From: Saccharum officinarum
Lineage: Eukaryota > Streptophyta > Magnoliopsida > Poales > Poaceae
Reading direction: 5' to 3'
Assembly (NCBI GenBank): GCA_020631735.1
Contig: CM036197.1
Coordinates: forward strand, 43,323,880-43,387,879
Length of the DNA: 64,000 nucleotides
The notes under the pieces were generated by a model. It had not been told where the DNA came from. It did no database searches and worked only from the letters and a program-made list of their open reading frames with translations. Shown here piece by piece: positions 11,854-23,615 of the stretch; within the stretch, counting starts at the first letter, position 1, and each line of letters begins with the position of its first letter. The position numbers were made by a program, and so were the translations under genes.

Positions 11854-13783
11854 ATGGATCTAGAAACACAAAAGCAAATTGTTGATTAAATCGCAGCTCA
11901 AATCACCGCATCCCTACAGCTGCAACAACAAGAGCAAATGACCAAGATGCAAGAGCAACTAGACAAGATGCAACAGCTTCTAGACAAGAAAAGTCAAGAA
12001 TCATCAAGTGATGGTGGTGATGCAAGCAAGACACCGAAGAGTTACAATAGAACCAGTTTTGATTATGGTGGATCAAGCAAGAACAACAATCCTACCTTGC
12101 TGATGATCAACCCTGGAAAGCCACCTCCATTTGATGGTATAAGGTACACCGATTGGGCTCATAGGATGAAGTTGCATCTTATAACCGCAAGATGTTGAGA
12201 AGTAGTGGATGTTGGAATCAATCCGCCACCTCAAAATCCTAGTGAGTGGTCACCCAAAGATGAGAGAGACTTTCATCTCAATGCAACGGCGGCTACCTTG
12301 ATTTTTGCAATGCCTCACTTCGGGAGACAACAACAAGGTTAATGGAATGGTCAATGCAAAAAAAAATTGTGATACTTTGAAGGTATCATTTGAAGGAGAC
12401 AAGAGTGTGAGAATTGGAAACATTGAGCTCTTACAAGAAAAGATTGAGAACTTTACCATGATTGAAGGAGAAACTACTCAAGCAATGTTTGATAGGTTCA
12501 TGACCTTGATCAACAAAATTAGAGCACTTGGGGACACAAGATGGGGTGACAGCTCCACCGCAAGGAAGATATGTAGAGTGTATAAACAAAAGAACAACAT
12601 GCTTGCTTTAGTCATAATGGAGAGAGACAACTATACCACAATGACACCACAAGAGATGCTAGCCAAGTTGATGCATCATGAGGTACTTAATGATGAAGCC
12701 ATGGAAGCAAGTATGCTAAAGAAGAGCATTGCCCTCATGGCATCACATGGAAGTGAGTCAAGTCATTGCCACAAAGGGTGTTGTGAGCATAGGCATGACA
12801 ATGATGATAATGACCTTGACGAAGAGCAAGCTTTGCTAGTGAGAAATTACGAAAAATATTTGAGAATGAAGAAAGAAAAGATGATGAGATATGGAGGAAA
12901 CAAGCCTTACAAGAAGAGGTTTTGCTATGAATATGGTGACACCGGCCATCTTGCGGCCGATTGTCCTAACAAGGGGAAGAAGTCAAGATATAACAAGCAA
13001 GGTGACAAGAAGTATAAGGACAAGAAGAGAGGTGAAGCACATCTAGGTCAAGAATGGCAATCAGATAGTGATAGTGATGATGACAATGACAATGAGAAGA
13101 AGACTGTGGCCGCAATTGCTATACAAGAAACTTCTTCCTCAACAAAGGTCTTCACCGATAATACTTCATCAACATCTATCTTCATCAACACTTCTTCATC
13201 ACCTAGACTCTTCGCCAACCTCTCCGACGACGACTATGATACTCCTACTTGCCTTATGGCATTAGGAGATAAGGTACAACTTAATCCTTCTACACATACC
13301 ACTAGTGAATGTGATAGTGATGATGAAGATGATGAAAACTATGCTTTTAATCTCATCAAAAGATATGGTAAAGCTGCTGCAACTAAAATCTTGAAGCTAA
13401 TATATACCAAAGATAAGCTTGAGTCATGCATTGAGTCACAAGGGGGATTGCTTCTAGAGGAAAGGAAGAAAACCCAAGGACTTGAGGCATGTCTCTCCAA
13501 AGAGAAGGAGATGGTTGAGAAGTTGAGTGTAGAATTGTCTTTAGCCAAGGATGCTAATGAGCGCTTGGCTAAGGAGCATTCTTCACTCAATGACTCTTTG
13601 GCAAGTCTAAAGAATGATCATAGTTTAGCTCAAGAAAGCCTTACAAGCTTGACAAATAAATATCATGAGCTTAAACTAAACTATGACAAATTTTGGACTA
13701 GCACTTCTACCGTTTTCAAGGATGCCAAAGCTACAACTAGTAAAAGTTGTGAAAAATGCTCTAATGTTGATATACATGCTTGA
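11854..13783 (+). pseudogene. Degenerate gag of the SIRE-like copia element
   Basis: The ATG at 11854 is followed by an in-frame TAA at 11887-11889 and a TGA at 12196-12198. A frameshift near 12310-12340 then leads into a long open stretch to a TGA at 13781-13783. Visible parts are the N-terminal Q/K-rich helix, the capsid-like PPPFDGIRYTDWAHRMKLHL, and a zinc knuckle at about 12920-12962 reading CYEYGDTGHLAADC. The second cysteine of the usual CCHC box is Tyr here, a TGT to TAT type change. An acidic stretch and a coiled-coil tail with repeated L-x-K-E patterns follow (about 13390-13700). Capsid-domain remains are clear, but the gene is not functional. Confidence 0.8.
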
Positions 13784-13789
13784 GCTACT

Positions 13790-15789
13790 AAGCTTGATGA
13801 GCTAGCCAAGAAGGATAAGGAGATCCAAAAGTTGAACACAATTGTCAAGATTGGTTGCAAGTGCAAGGATAAGCAACCGATAAATGTGTTCAAGGCATCA
13901 AGGCACCCCATGATTAAGGATGGCATTGGTTACAATAGGTATGATGGCAAAGCCAATGAAAGGAAAATGATTAATGGGGTGGCTTATGTGAAGTTCAACA
14001 AGAGTGTGCCGCTTGTTGACCTTATCAATAAGGTGAACAATGTTGCTACACCTACAACTCTACTTGTCAACATCAAGAACAACAAGAAGAAGCAAGTGGA
14101 GGTGTCCAAGCAACAAGTACCTATTTCATGCAATCACATTTATGATTACATGTGTTGTTAGGACAAGGATGGCAAGATTGTTGTGAAGTATGTGGGCGCC
14201 CTCAAGAAGAGACAAATCTTGAGGAATGCTAGGTGCCCAAGTCTTATCTTTCTAACCCCCTAGGTTCCATCTCGGGACCTAAACCAAAAGCTTAATCTTG
14301 TTTTGTAGGAATATTCCTCTGGCGAACCGAAATGGGTGCTTGATAGTGGATGCACCAATCATATGACCGGAGAGAAGAACATGTTCACCTCCTTTCAACC
14401 AAATCAAGTTGCATGTGAAAGGATTGTCTTTGGTGACAATAGTAAAGGAGATATCCTTGGTTTGGGTAAAATTGCTATATCAAATGATAATTCAATTTTA
14501 AATGTATTACTTGTGGATTCGTTGGGATACAATTTGTTGTCCGTCTCACAACTTTGTGAGAAGGGCTATAATTGTCTCTTTATGGATAAGGGTGTGGAAG
14601 TCTCTGAAAGATTGGATTCCTCTATTGTCTTTATGGGTGAATTGAAGGGCAAGATCTATTTAGTTGATTTTTCATCTAATAGAGTGGGGTCTAAAACTTG
14701 TTTTGTGGTAAAATCTAGCATGGGCTGGTTATGACATCGTCGACTAGCTCATGTTGGCATGAGGAACTTGGCCGATCTTCAAAGAGGCGAACACATCCTT
14801 GGACTAACAAATGTTTCTTTTGAGAAAAACAGAATTTGCAGTGCATGTCAAGCGGGTAAACAGTTGGAGCCAAGCATCCCGCCAAGAACATCGTCACTAC
14901 AACAAGGCCACTTGAGTTAGTTCACATGGATCTATTCAGACCCAATGCTTATATAAGCATTGGAGGTAACAAATATAGTTTTATAATTGTTGATGATTTT
15001 TCTCGCTTCACTTGGGTGTTCTTTTTGAAAGATAAAAGCGAAACCTAAGGGATCTTCAAGAAGTTTGCAAGGAGAGCTCAAAATGAGTTTGAAGTGAAGA
15101 TCAAGAAAATAAGAAGCGACAACAGGACGGAGTTTAGGAACACCAACATTGAAGCATTTCTTGATGAAGAAGGCATCAAGCATGAGTTTTCGGTTTCATA
15201 CACTTCACAACAAAATGGTGTTATGGAGAGGAAGAACCGAACGCTCATTGAAGCCGCAAGAGCAATATTGGATGAGTACAAAATTTCGGAGAAAGATTAT
15301 TGGGCAAAAGCGGTCAACACGGCATGTCATGCCATCAACCGCTTGTACCTCCACAAGATAAGGAACAAGACCGCCTACGAGCTCCTAACTGGTAAAAAAC
15401 CTAAGGTGAATTACTTTAGAGTTTTTGGATGCAAGTGTTTTATACTAAATAAGAAATCAAAAAGCTCTAAGTTTGCACCAAAGGTTGATGAAGGGTTCTT
15501 ACTTGGTTATTCTATTAACGAACATGGCTACCGTATTTTCAATGAGGCCACCGACCAAATTGAAATAGCGGTAGACGTGACATTTGATGAAAACGACGGC
15601 TCTCAAAAGGAGCAAGTCAATGCTGAAATTTTAGGTAAAGAAGAATCATCTCATCAAGTGATCAAGAAGCTTGCCACCAGTGAAGTGAGACCCGTTGAAG
15701 ATAAAGATGATGATGTGCACGTGCAAATTCCTCATGATCCAAACATGCATCATGGGTCAACCAATGTCCAACAGAATACACAAAAGTAG
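13790..15789 (+). pseudogene. Degenerate protease-integrase region of the SIRE-like element
   Basis: After a short open piece (13832-14161) comes an aspartic protease with the DSG active site (VLDSGCTNHMTG at 14334-14369). Next are the integrase zinc motif (HRRLAHVG then CSACQAGKQ) and the integrase core with Asp in HMDLFRP, Asp in RSDNRTEF and Glu in NGVMERKNRT. Stops at 14732-14734 and near 15047, plus a frameshift near 14870, break it. The C-terminal integrase GKK-type box (YELLTGKKPKVNYFRVFGC) is intact. No RT motif follows, so the pol gene is truncated. Confidence 0.8.
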
Positions 15790-15790
15790 T

Positions 15791-17433
15791 AGGCATTTTG
15801 CGTACCGGTCGAACCACGACGCATATTTGCGTCGTCTCTCACCGAAGATGCAAATCTTCCCCTGTTGTTCCTCGTCATCCTCGTAGCTAGAGGCCTAGGT
15901 GAAGGCGAGGAACGACCTCTAGCTCGGAGGCGGGGAGGGCCACAGGGCAGCGGATCTGGTGCGGGCGGAGGTGGCGGACGCGGACGACGTTGGTGGTGAG
16001 CGGCATGGGGTTGGTGGAGCGGCGCGGCGTGACCACCGGCAAGCAGCTCGAGCAGTGCGCGGTGTGCCTGCGGCGAGCGGTGGGAGCGGCGTGCGGCAGG
16101 AGCGGCACGGCGGAGCTCTTCTACGATGGCGAGGTGGGTGGCGGCACAAGGCGGGCGGAGCTCGGTGGCATGCGGTCGCGGGCGGCATTCGATGGCGTGC
16201 GGTGGCGGGCGGCGCTGGCGGATCTGCGCGGAGGACGACGACAAGGTGGGCCCGACGACGGACGAGGTTGGAGGAGCTCGCGGCTCGGCGGGCGAGGCGG
16301 AGGTGTCGGGCGGATGGGTGTGCTGTTCGAGAGGGCAGATTTTTGGGTGGGTGATTTTTTCCTGTGGATGACCCCAAACCTGAAATGGGTGTGGAGTTTA
16401 GGTCTCCATTGTTGGAGACAGTCTAATAAAACTAATACACAAAAATCAAAGTTTTATCCTCCATATTGGCCCTGTTCTCACTTGTTTTATAGAAATATTT
16501 AATTTTTAACGAAATAAAACTATCTCAAACAACAAAACGGAGTACACTATTGCAAAGAGCTCATCGAGATGATTAAAATTGATATATTATTTGTTATATT
16601 TGGAGCTCTGAATAGAAAGATATTAATTTTGCAAATTAAAAATGAGTGCTGACGTCATCGCTGACGTTAGCACTGCAAACGGTGCCATGCAAACCGCTTA
16701 GAAAACTGCCCAAGGTTGAAAAGTGGATTTTTTCGAGAATTGGAGGGCCAATATTATTCAGTTTTGAAGTTGAAGGTTGAAATCCAGACTTTTGCGATAG
16801 TTGGAGGTCCTAAAGTGGACTTAACTTTTTTTTTTAGAATAATGGAACAAAGCCTCTGTACTATCCGCAGATGATACACACCTCAGCACAGAGAAGGTAA
16901 TGTCGCTGGCGCTGCATCTGGTTGGAGTTACCGCCGCCGCAGCGGACGAATCCGACGGTGTGACATCCCAGCCACACTACGCGGCTGCGTTCCTCCAGTC
17001 GAAGAGGTTGCGTTCCTCCACCAGGCCCGCGGTCGCCGCCGCGAAGGCCTTCGCCTCAGCGGGAGCCTGGAGAAGAAACCCGCAGCGTAGGGGAAGTAGA
17101 CCATCGACAGATCAAAATCAGACATGTATGCCTGGGCGCCCCGACCTCCGCCTCCTCTGCCCGCCCGCATGCTTTGACGGGACGGTGATGAAACAATTTG
17201 CCATTCATTTATGCAATATTACAAGGCACAGTGACTAAGAATCTTCTAAGAATTTTTGCTATGTTATTCAGTTCACAGCAGGTTGACAGCAACAGTGCAG
17301 TGCAGGTGCAGCTTGGGATTGAGGGCTTGGTTATTCATGGTGCAGCAACAACTTGAGGTCGACAGCAGCAGCAGGTGAGCGGTGACCATAGCTTGCACGT
17401 CATGGGTGGTTTGTTCTCTGAATTCTCTCAGTT
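15791..17433. other. GC-rich block and intergenic DNA, no supported gene
   Basis: The block 15890-16370 is very GC-rich and open in several frames on both strands, giving R/G/A-rich translations with no domain I recognise. The short sequences GACGCATATTTGCGTCGT and CACCGAAGATGCAAATCTT near 15820-15860 look like debris of a small dispersed grass repeat. The rest (16500-17433) is AT-rich with no gene seen. Confidence 0.5.
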
Positions 17434-18156
17434 TGGTTCAAAGCAACTCAGCTTGGATTCATTCTGTTCAATACTGTCTGTGGACAATCACTGTGTTTGT
17501 TCTGAAACTGCGGTTCAGTTTTAACTGTCACTCAAGTTCTCTTGTCCACTGATTTTGAAACTGTAGCATGTTCAGTTTTCTTGTCTGAACTGTTGCTCGA
17601 ATTTTCTAGTCATGCGTCGTGTTTAGTTCAGAGCAACAGCAGCCTACTATTGTCAGATCAACAACAGTTTGTTCTGCTCAACCAAACTAGTAGTATTTTG
17701 TTGTGATCTGAATTCTTGGACAGCTTTGTGTTCTTTTATGACTGTGTTTGTGCTTCCATTATCATCTGTTCAGTGTAACTTCAGATGACAACATTGGTTC
17801 AAAGCAACCCAGCTTGGATTCATTCTGTTCAATACTGTCTGTGGAAAATCACTGTGTTCGTTCTGAAAGTGCAGTTCAGTTTGAACTGTCACTCAAATTC
17901 TCTTGTCCACTGATTTTGAACTGTAGCATGTTCAGTTTTCTTGTCTGAACTGTTGCTCGAATTTTCTAATCATCCGTCATGTTTAGTTCTGAGCAGTAGC
18001 AGCCTACTATTGTCAGATCAACAACAGTTTGTTCTGCTCAACTGAAGTAGCTAGTATTTTGTTGTGATCTGAATTCTTGGATAGCTTTGTGTTCTTTTGC
18101 GACTGTGTTTGTGCTTCGATTATCATCTGTTCAGTGTAACTTCAGACTGACAACAG
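17434..18156 (+). repeat. 361-bp tandem direct duplication
   Basis: Two head-to-tail copies, 17434-17794 and 17795-about 18156, both beginning TGGTTCAAAGCAAC and ending near TTCAGTGTAACTTCAGA. Differences are scattered substitutions and small indels (for example the CCAAACTAGTAG versus CTGAAGTAGCTAG stretch), so the duplication is not very recent. It lies 275 bp upstream of the SRLK start codon at 18431. No long reading frame crosses it. Confidence 0.85.
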
Positions 18157-18682
18157 CAGCGGCTCGTGTCCATCTCCTCTTCCTCAGGTAAGCAGCAACA
18201 TTATCAGTTGTCACATAAGTGATAGGACTAATCTACAAAAGGTTTCATGTACTGTTAACTATGAGTAGTACCCATTGCATTATCCACTGTGTACTGATGA
18301 GATTCTTGAATGGAATATGGCAACTCATGGGAAATTTTTGTCATCCAAAACGGTAGATCTATATAATTGTCCCTGGTTACCATGAAATTTCTGCAACAAG
18401 CCTCATCAGTCATCACTAGGGGCGACTGGAATGACAAAACTTTTGTGCCTTACTGCCCTGATCTTCCCCATTATCCTTTGCCTCACAACATCCGCCGCCG
18501 GCACCGCGTCTGACACACTCGACAGCGGCAGCAACATCACCGACGGTTCAACGCTGGTCTCGGCTGGAAGGTCCTTCACCCTTGGTTTCTACTCCCCGAC
18601 CGGGGTGCCGACCAAGAGATACCTCGGGATCTGGTTCACCGCCTCGCCGGAGGTCATCTGTTGGGTGGGCAACCGTGAAACG

Positions 18683-19069
18683 TGTTGGAGTTGTTCCAAA
18701 TTCACTGCAAGATATAGGCCGGGCTTCTGACGGAGCGAAACGGAGGCCCGTAAAAGCCGATGGTTGGGCCGGAGCGTAGCGGAGTCTGAAGCCGGCCCAT
18801 CAGGCCGCGCCCGTGCACACACGGGGGGTGCGGGGGGCGGAGCCCCCGCGGTACGGTACATATATACCCTTGTTAGGGTTTCTTGGAGACTTGATTCTCT
18901 TGTAAGCCGCCGCAGGCGTGTAACCCAAAACTCTTGAGATAGTGAGATTGTTGCTGGCTGGTGCCCGTGGTTTTTCCCCTTCGCATTGGAGGGGTTTTCC
19001 ACGTTAAATCGTGTGTCTCCGCTGTGATTGATTTCGTTTTACTTCATATTCCATACGTTGTTGATAACA
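18683..19069 (+). repeat. 5' LTR of the Tork-like element
   Basis: 387 bp. The TATATA at about 18861-18866 is a plausible core promoter. A 22-base mirror-like GGGGGGTGCGGGGGGCGGAG-type purine run precedes it near 18824-18843. It shares three mismatches with the 3' LTR, near 18725, 18760 and 18970. Confidence 0.9.
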
Positions 19070-19071
19070 AG

Positions 19072-19083
19072 TGGTACCGGAGC
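19072..19083 (+). other. Variant primer-binding site
   Basis: TGGTACCGGAGC, two bases after the 5' LTR. It differs from the usual initiator tRNA-Met site TGGTATCAGAGC at two positions. It could be drift or a different primer. Confidence 0.6.
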
Positions 19084-19102
19084 TTCGGTTGCTGTAGGGT
19101 TC

Positions 19103-22100
19103 ATGACGACGTCGATGAAGTTCGATCTTCCGCTGCTGAACTACGACACGCGGTTCTCGCTATGGCAAGTCAAGATGCGAGGAATTCTGGCGCAGACTCA
19201 TGACTACGATGAGGCGCTGAATAAATTCGGCAAGAGTAAAGCCAATTGGACTCCTGAGGAGATCCGCAAGGATCAGAAGGCTCTCGCCCTAATTCAGTTA
19301 CATCTTCATAATGATATTTTGCAGGAGTGTTTGAAAGAGAAAACTGCTACAGAACTATGGCTGAAACTGGAATCGATCTGTATGTGCAAGGATCTAACCA
19401 GTAAGATGCAGATGAAGATGAAGCTGTTCACTCTGAAGATGAAGGAGGAGGATTCGGTGATGACCCACATCGCTGAATTCAAGAAGATCGTGGCCGACCT
19501 AGTGTCGATGGAGGTGAAGTATGATGATGAGGACTTAGGTCTTCTACTGTTATGTTCTTTGCCAAATTCGTATGCAAATTTTCGTGACACCATACTTTTG
19601 AGCCGTGATGAACTAACCCTAAAGGAAGTTTATGAGGCTCTCCAGTCTAAGGAGAAGATAAAAGTTATGGTGCAGCATGACGGAACGTCGTTCTCAAAGG
19701 GCGAAGTTTTACATGTGAGAGGCAGAACTGATAACAGATCATCATATGATAATAATAATGGTAGAAAGAACTACGAGAGGAGAGGCCGTTCAAAGTCCAA
19801 GCCGCATGGTAATAAAAAGTTCTGTGTTTATTGTAAACTGACAAATCATAATGTTGAGGATTGCAGAAAAGTACAGAATAAGGAGAAGAGAAAAAATAAA
19901 TCGGCTGGTAAGGTCTCTGTTGCTGCTGCTGCGTCTGATGATGATTCTGGAGATTGTCTGGTAGTGCTTGTTGGTTGTGTTGCTGGTCATAATGAATGGA
20001 TTCTAGATTCCGCATGTTCATTTCATATTTGCACTAACAGAAATTGATTTAGTTCATATAAGTCTGTGCAGAAAGGGGATGTTGTGCGGATGGGAGATGA
20101 TAACCCATGTGACATCGTAGGGATTGGATCATTTCAGATCAAGACTGATGATGGCATGACACGCACGTTAAAAAACGTCAGGTATATACCAGGGATGTCT
20201 AGGAATCTTATCTCATTGAGCACGCTTGATGCAGAAGGTTACAAATATTCCGGTTTAGATGGTATTCTGAAGGTATCAAAAGGTTCTCTTGTCTGTTTGA
20301 AAGGTGATCTTAATTCTGCAAAGTTATATGTCCTTAGAGGGTGTACTTTACATGGTTCTGATTCCGCTGCTGCTGCTGTTACTAATGATGAACCTAGTAA
20401 AACTAACCTTTGGCACATGCGTTTGGGACATATGAGTCACCATGGTATGGTAGATTTGATGAAGAGAAACCTACTGAAAGGCTGCACTTCTAGTAAGATC
20501 AAGTTTTGTGAGCATTGTATTTTCGGCAAGCATAAGAGGGTACAGTTCAACACTTCTATTCACACCATCAAAGGTACTCTTGATTATGTTCATGCTGATT
20601 TATGGGGTCCTTCTAAGAAACCCTCACTAGGTGGTGCTCGTTACATGCTTACAATTATTGATGATTATTCTAGAAGGGTTTGGCCTTATTTTCTAAAACA
20701 GAAAGATGATACTTTTGCTGCGTTTAAGAACTGGAAAGTAATGATAGAAAGACAAACTGAAAGAAATATAAAATTGCTTCGTACTGATAATGGTTGAGAA
20801 TTTTGTTCGTATGACTTTAATGATTATTGCAGACAGGAAGACATTGTTAGGCATCATACCATACCCCATACTCCACAACAGAATGGTGTGGCAGAACGGA
20901 TGAACAGAACCATTATCTCCAAGGCCCGTTGCATGCTGTCTCATGCAAGGATGAGCAAACGTTTTTGGGCTGAAGCTGCTAATACTGCCTGTTACTTGAT
21001 AAACAGGTCACCTTCTATTCCACTAAATAAGAAAACTCCTATTGAGGTATGGTCTGGTACACCTGCTGATTATTCACAGTTAAAAGTTTTTGGATGCACT
21101 GCTTATGCTCATGTTGACAATGGAAAATTAGAGCCTAGAGCTGTTAAGTGTCTTTTCCTTGGTTATGGTTCGGGAATCAAAGGCTATAAATTGTGGAATC
21201 CTGAAACAGGGAAGACTTTTATGAGCAGGAGTGTTGTATTCAATGAATCTGTGATGTTTACTGACAGTTTGCCCTCAGATCATGTTCCAGAAAAAGAGCT
21301 GCAGAGTATGCGCATACAGGTGGAGCATGTTGATGATGATATAGGTGTGCAGGTGGAGCCTGCTGATGAGCAGGATGACCATAATAATGATGTTGCTGAT
21401 AATGATGCTCATGATGATGTTCAGCAAACTCCTCCTATTTTGCAGCTACAGGAGGAATTACCTATTGCTCAACGCAAGTCAACAAGGACAGTTGTACCTC
21501 CTAAACGTCTTATCGAAGAATGTAATTTGTCTTACTATGCTTTGAGTTGTGCTGAACAGGTGGAGAATATTCATGAGCCAACAACCTATAAAGAAGCTGT
21601 TCGTTGTGCTGATAGTGAGAATTGGATTTCTGCTATGTATGAGGAGATGCAGTCTCTTGAGAAGAACAGTACATGGGAGGTTGTTCCTTTGCCTAAGAAC
21701 AAGAAGACCATAAATTGCAAGTGGATCTTCAAGGGAAAGGAGGGTTTATCTCTAAGCGAGCCTCCAAAGTATAAGGCAAGGTTAGTTGCAAAAGGCTATA
21801 GTCAAATTTCGGGTGTTGACTATAATGATGTGTTCTCTCCAGTGGTAAAACACAGTTCAATTCGTACATTCTTGAGTATTTTGCTTCACATGATCTTGAG
21901 CTTGAGCAGTTAGATGTGAAGACTGCGTTTTTGCATGGAGAGCTAGAGGAGGACATATACATGGACCAACCGGAAGGGTTCATAGTGCCTGGCAAGGAAA
22001 AATATGTGTGCAAGTTGAAGCGCTCCTTGTATGGTTTGAAACAGTCCCCTCGTCAGTGGAACAAGAGGTTTGATTTATTTATGTTGTCACACAGTTTCAA

Positions 22101-23129
22101 AAGATCTAGATATGATAGCTGTGTTTACATCAAGCATGTTAATGGATCACTTATATATTTGCTGTTATATGTTGATGATATGCTGATTGCTGCCAATAGC
22201 AAGATTGAAATCACTAAGTTAAAGAAGTTGTTAAGTAGTGAGTTTGATATGAAAGATCTTGGTAGTGCTAAGAAAATTCTTGGTCTGGAAATTAGTAGAG
22301 ACAGAAAATCTGGTTTGCTATTTCTTAGTCAACAAAATTATATCAAGAAAGTTCTTCAGCGTTTCAACATGCAAAATGCTAAGGCTGTTAGTACCCCTAT
22401 TGCACCTCACTTTAAGTTGTCAGCTGCTCAGTGTCCTAGTACAGATGCAGAGATTGAGTACATGTCAAGGGTTCCTTATTCTAGTGCTGTTGGGTCTTTG
22501 ATGTATGCCATGGTTTGCTCTCGTCCAGATTTGTCATATGCTATGAGTCTTGTTAGTAGATATATGTCTAATCCTGGCAAAGAACATTGGAGGGCAGTTC
22601 AGTGGATTTTCAGGTACCTCAGAGGCACAGCAGATTACTGTTTGAAGTTTGGAAGAACTGATAAGGGTCTCATTGGTTATGTGGATTCTGATTATGCTGC
22701 TGATCTAGACAGGCGAAGATCAATTACTGGTTATGTGTTTACTGTTGGCAGTTGTGCTGTGAGTTGGAGGGCTACGTTACAGTCTGTTGTTGCTTTGTCT
22801 ACTACTGAAGCAGAATATATGGCTATTTGTGAAGCGTGCAAAGAATTGATATGGTTGAAAGGTTTGTACGCTGAACTCAGTGGAATTGAATCTTGCATAG
22901 TTTGCACTGTGACAGTCAAAGTGCAATTTACCTCACTAAAGATCAGATGTTCCATGAGAGAACTAAGCATATAGATATCAAGTATCATTTTGTGCGAGAT
23001 GTGATTGAAGAAGGTAAGCTGAAGGTATGCAAGATTAGTACTCATGATAATCCTGCTGATATGATGACAAAGCCTGTTCCTGTTGCTAAGTTTGAGTTAT
23101 GCTCAAGCTTAGTTGGTTTAATTGAATAG
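19103..23129 (+). pseudogene. gag-pol of the Tork-like copia element, interrupted (left copy)
   Basis: The ATG at 19103 begins gag (MTTSMKFDLPLLNYDTRFSL). A CCHC-like knuckle (CVYCKLTNHNVEDC) and protease (WILDSACSFH) follow. Next come the integrase zinc motif (LWHMRLGH, CEHCIFGKH) and the integrase core, with Asp in HADLWGP, Asp in RTDNG and Glu in NGVAERMNRT. Then RT ([17 protein letters not shown]) and RNase H ([29 protein letters not shown]). In-frame TGA codons lie at 20045-20047 and 20795-20797, and both are also present in the inverted copy. One-base indels near 21890 and 22900 shift the left copy only. With its LTRs so similar, it has either been immobile since soon after insertion or moved with proteins supplied by a related element. 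Confidence 0.9.
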
Positions 23130-23228
23130 TCCAAGAGACTATTGTTGGCACCAGTGGTTTTCTATCTTTGTTGTTCAGGATGATGGGTTGATTTATGATA
23201 CAAGATGAATTTGTCTCAAGGTGGAGTT

Positions 23229-23615
23229 TGTTGGAGTTGTTCCAAATTCACTGCAAGATATAGGCCGGGCTTTTGACGGAGCGAAACGGAGGCCCGTAAA
23301 AGCCGAAGGTTGGGCCGGAGCGTAGCGGAGTCTGAAGCCGGCCCATCAGGCCGCGCCCGTGCACACACGGGGGGTGCGGGGGGCGGAGCCCCCGCGGTAC
23401 GGTACATATATACCCTTGTTAGGGTTTCTTGGAGACTTGATTCTCTTGTAAGCCGCCGCAGGCGTGTAACCCAAAACTCTTGAGATAGTGAGATTGTTGC
23501 TGGCTGGTGCCCGTAGTTTTTCCCCTTCGCATTGGAGGGGTTTTCCACGTTAAATCGTGTGTCTCCGCTGTGATTGATTTCGTTTTACTTCATATTCCAT
23601 ACGTTGTTGATAACA
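23229..23615 (+). repeat. 3' LTR of the Tork-like element, fused to the SRLK exon
   Basis: 387 bp, directly followed by the resumed SRLK exon at 23616. A TATATA at about 23406-23411 could drive transcription into the intact kinase exons. The SRLK frame is open backwards into the LTR to about 23492, but it contains no ATG there. The first in-frame ATG lies inside the lectin domain, near 23854. Confidence 0.9.

Larger units (their letters stand above)
10324..15790 (+). mobile_element. 3'-truncated Ty1/copia retrotransposon, SIRE/Maximus-like
   Basis: Order: 5' LTR (10324-11788), a perfect initiator-tRNA primer site (11791-11802), a long gag with coiled coil, protease (DSGCTNHMTG) and integrase. 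The sequence breaks off shortly after integrase at about 15790. Reverse transcriptase, RNase H and the 3' LTR are absent from the window, so no target duplication can be tested. The large gag with a long coiled-coil tail and the long LTR point to the SIRE lineage. Many stops and frameshifts show it is old. Confidence 0.8.
18683..23615 (+). mobile_element. Young Tnt1/Tork-like Ty1/copia retrotransposon inserted in the SRLK gene
   Basis: Two 387-bp LTRs (18683-19069 and 23229-23615) start TGTTGGAGTTG and end TTGATAACA. They differ at only three positions that I can see. The target duplication is AAACG before and AGACG after the element, five bases with one mismatch. A primer site variant lies at 19072-19083 and a purine-rich tract just before the 3' LTR. 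The interior encodes a single gag-pol frame in the order gag, protease, integrase, RT, RNase H. The element is complete but its coding region is interrupted. Confidence 0.92.

Noticed and set aside
15887..16502. Long R/G/A-rich frames on both strands
   Set aside because: Composition artefact in a GC-rich block; frames on opposite strands are equally open and none carries a known motif.
23507..23615. Chimeric protein starting in the copia 3' LTR and reading into the SRLK lectin domain
   Set aside because: The frame is open, but the apparent start is GTG and no in-frame ATG exists in the LTR. A stop precedes it at 23489-23491.
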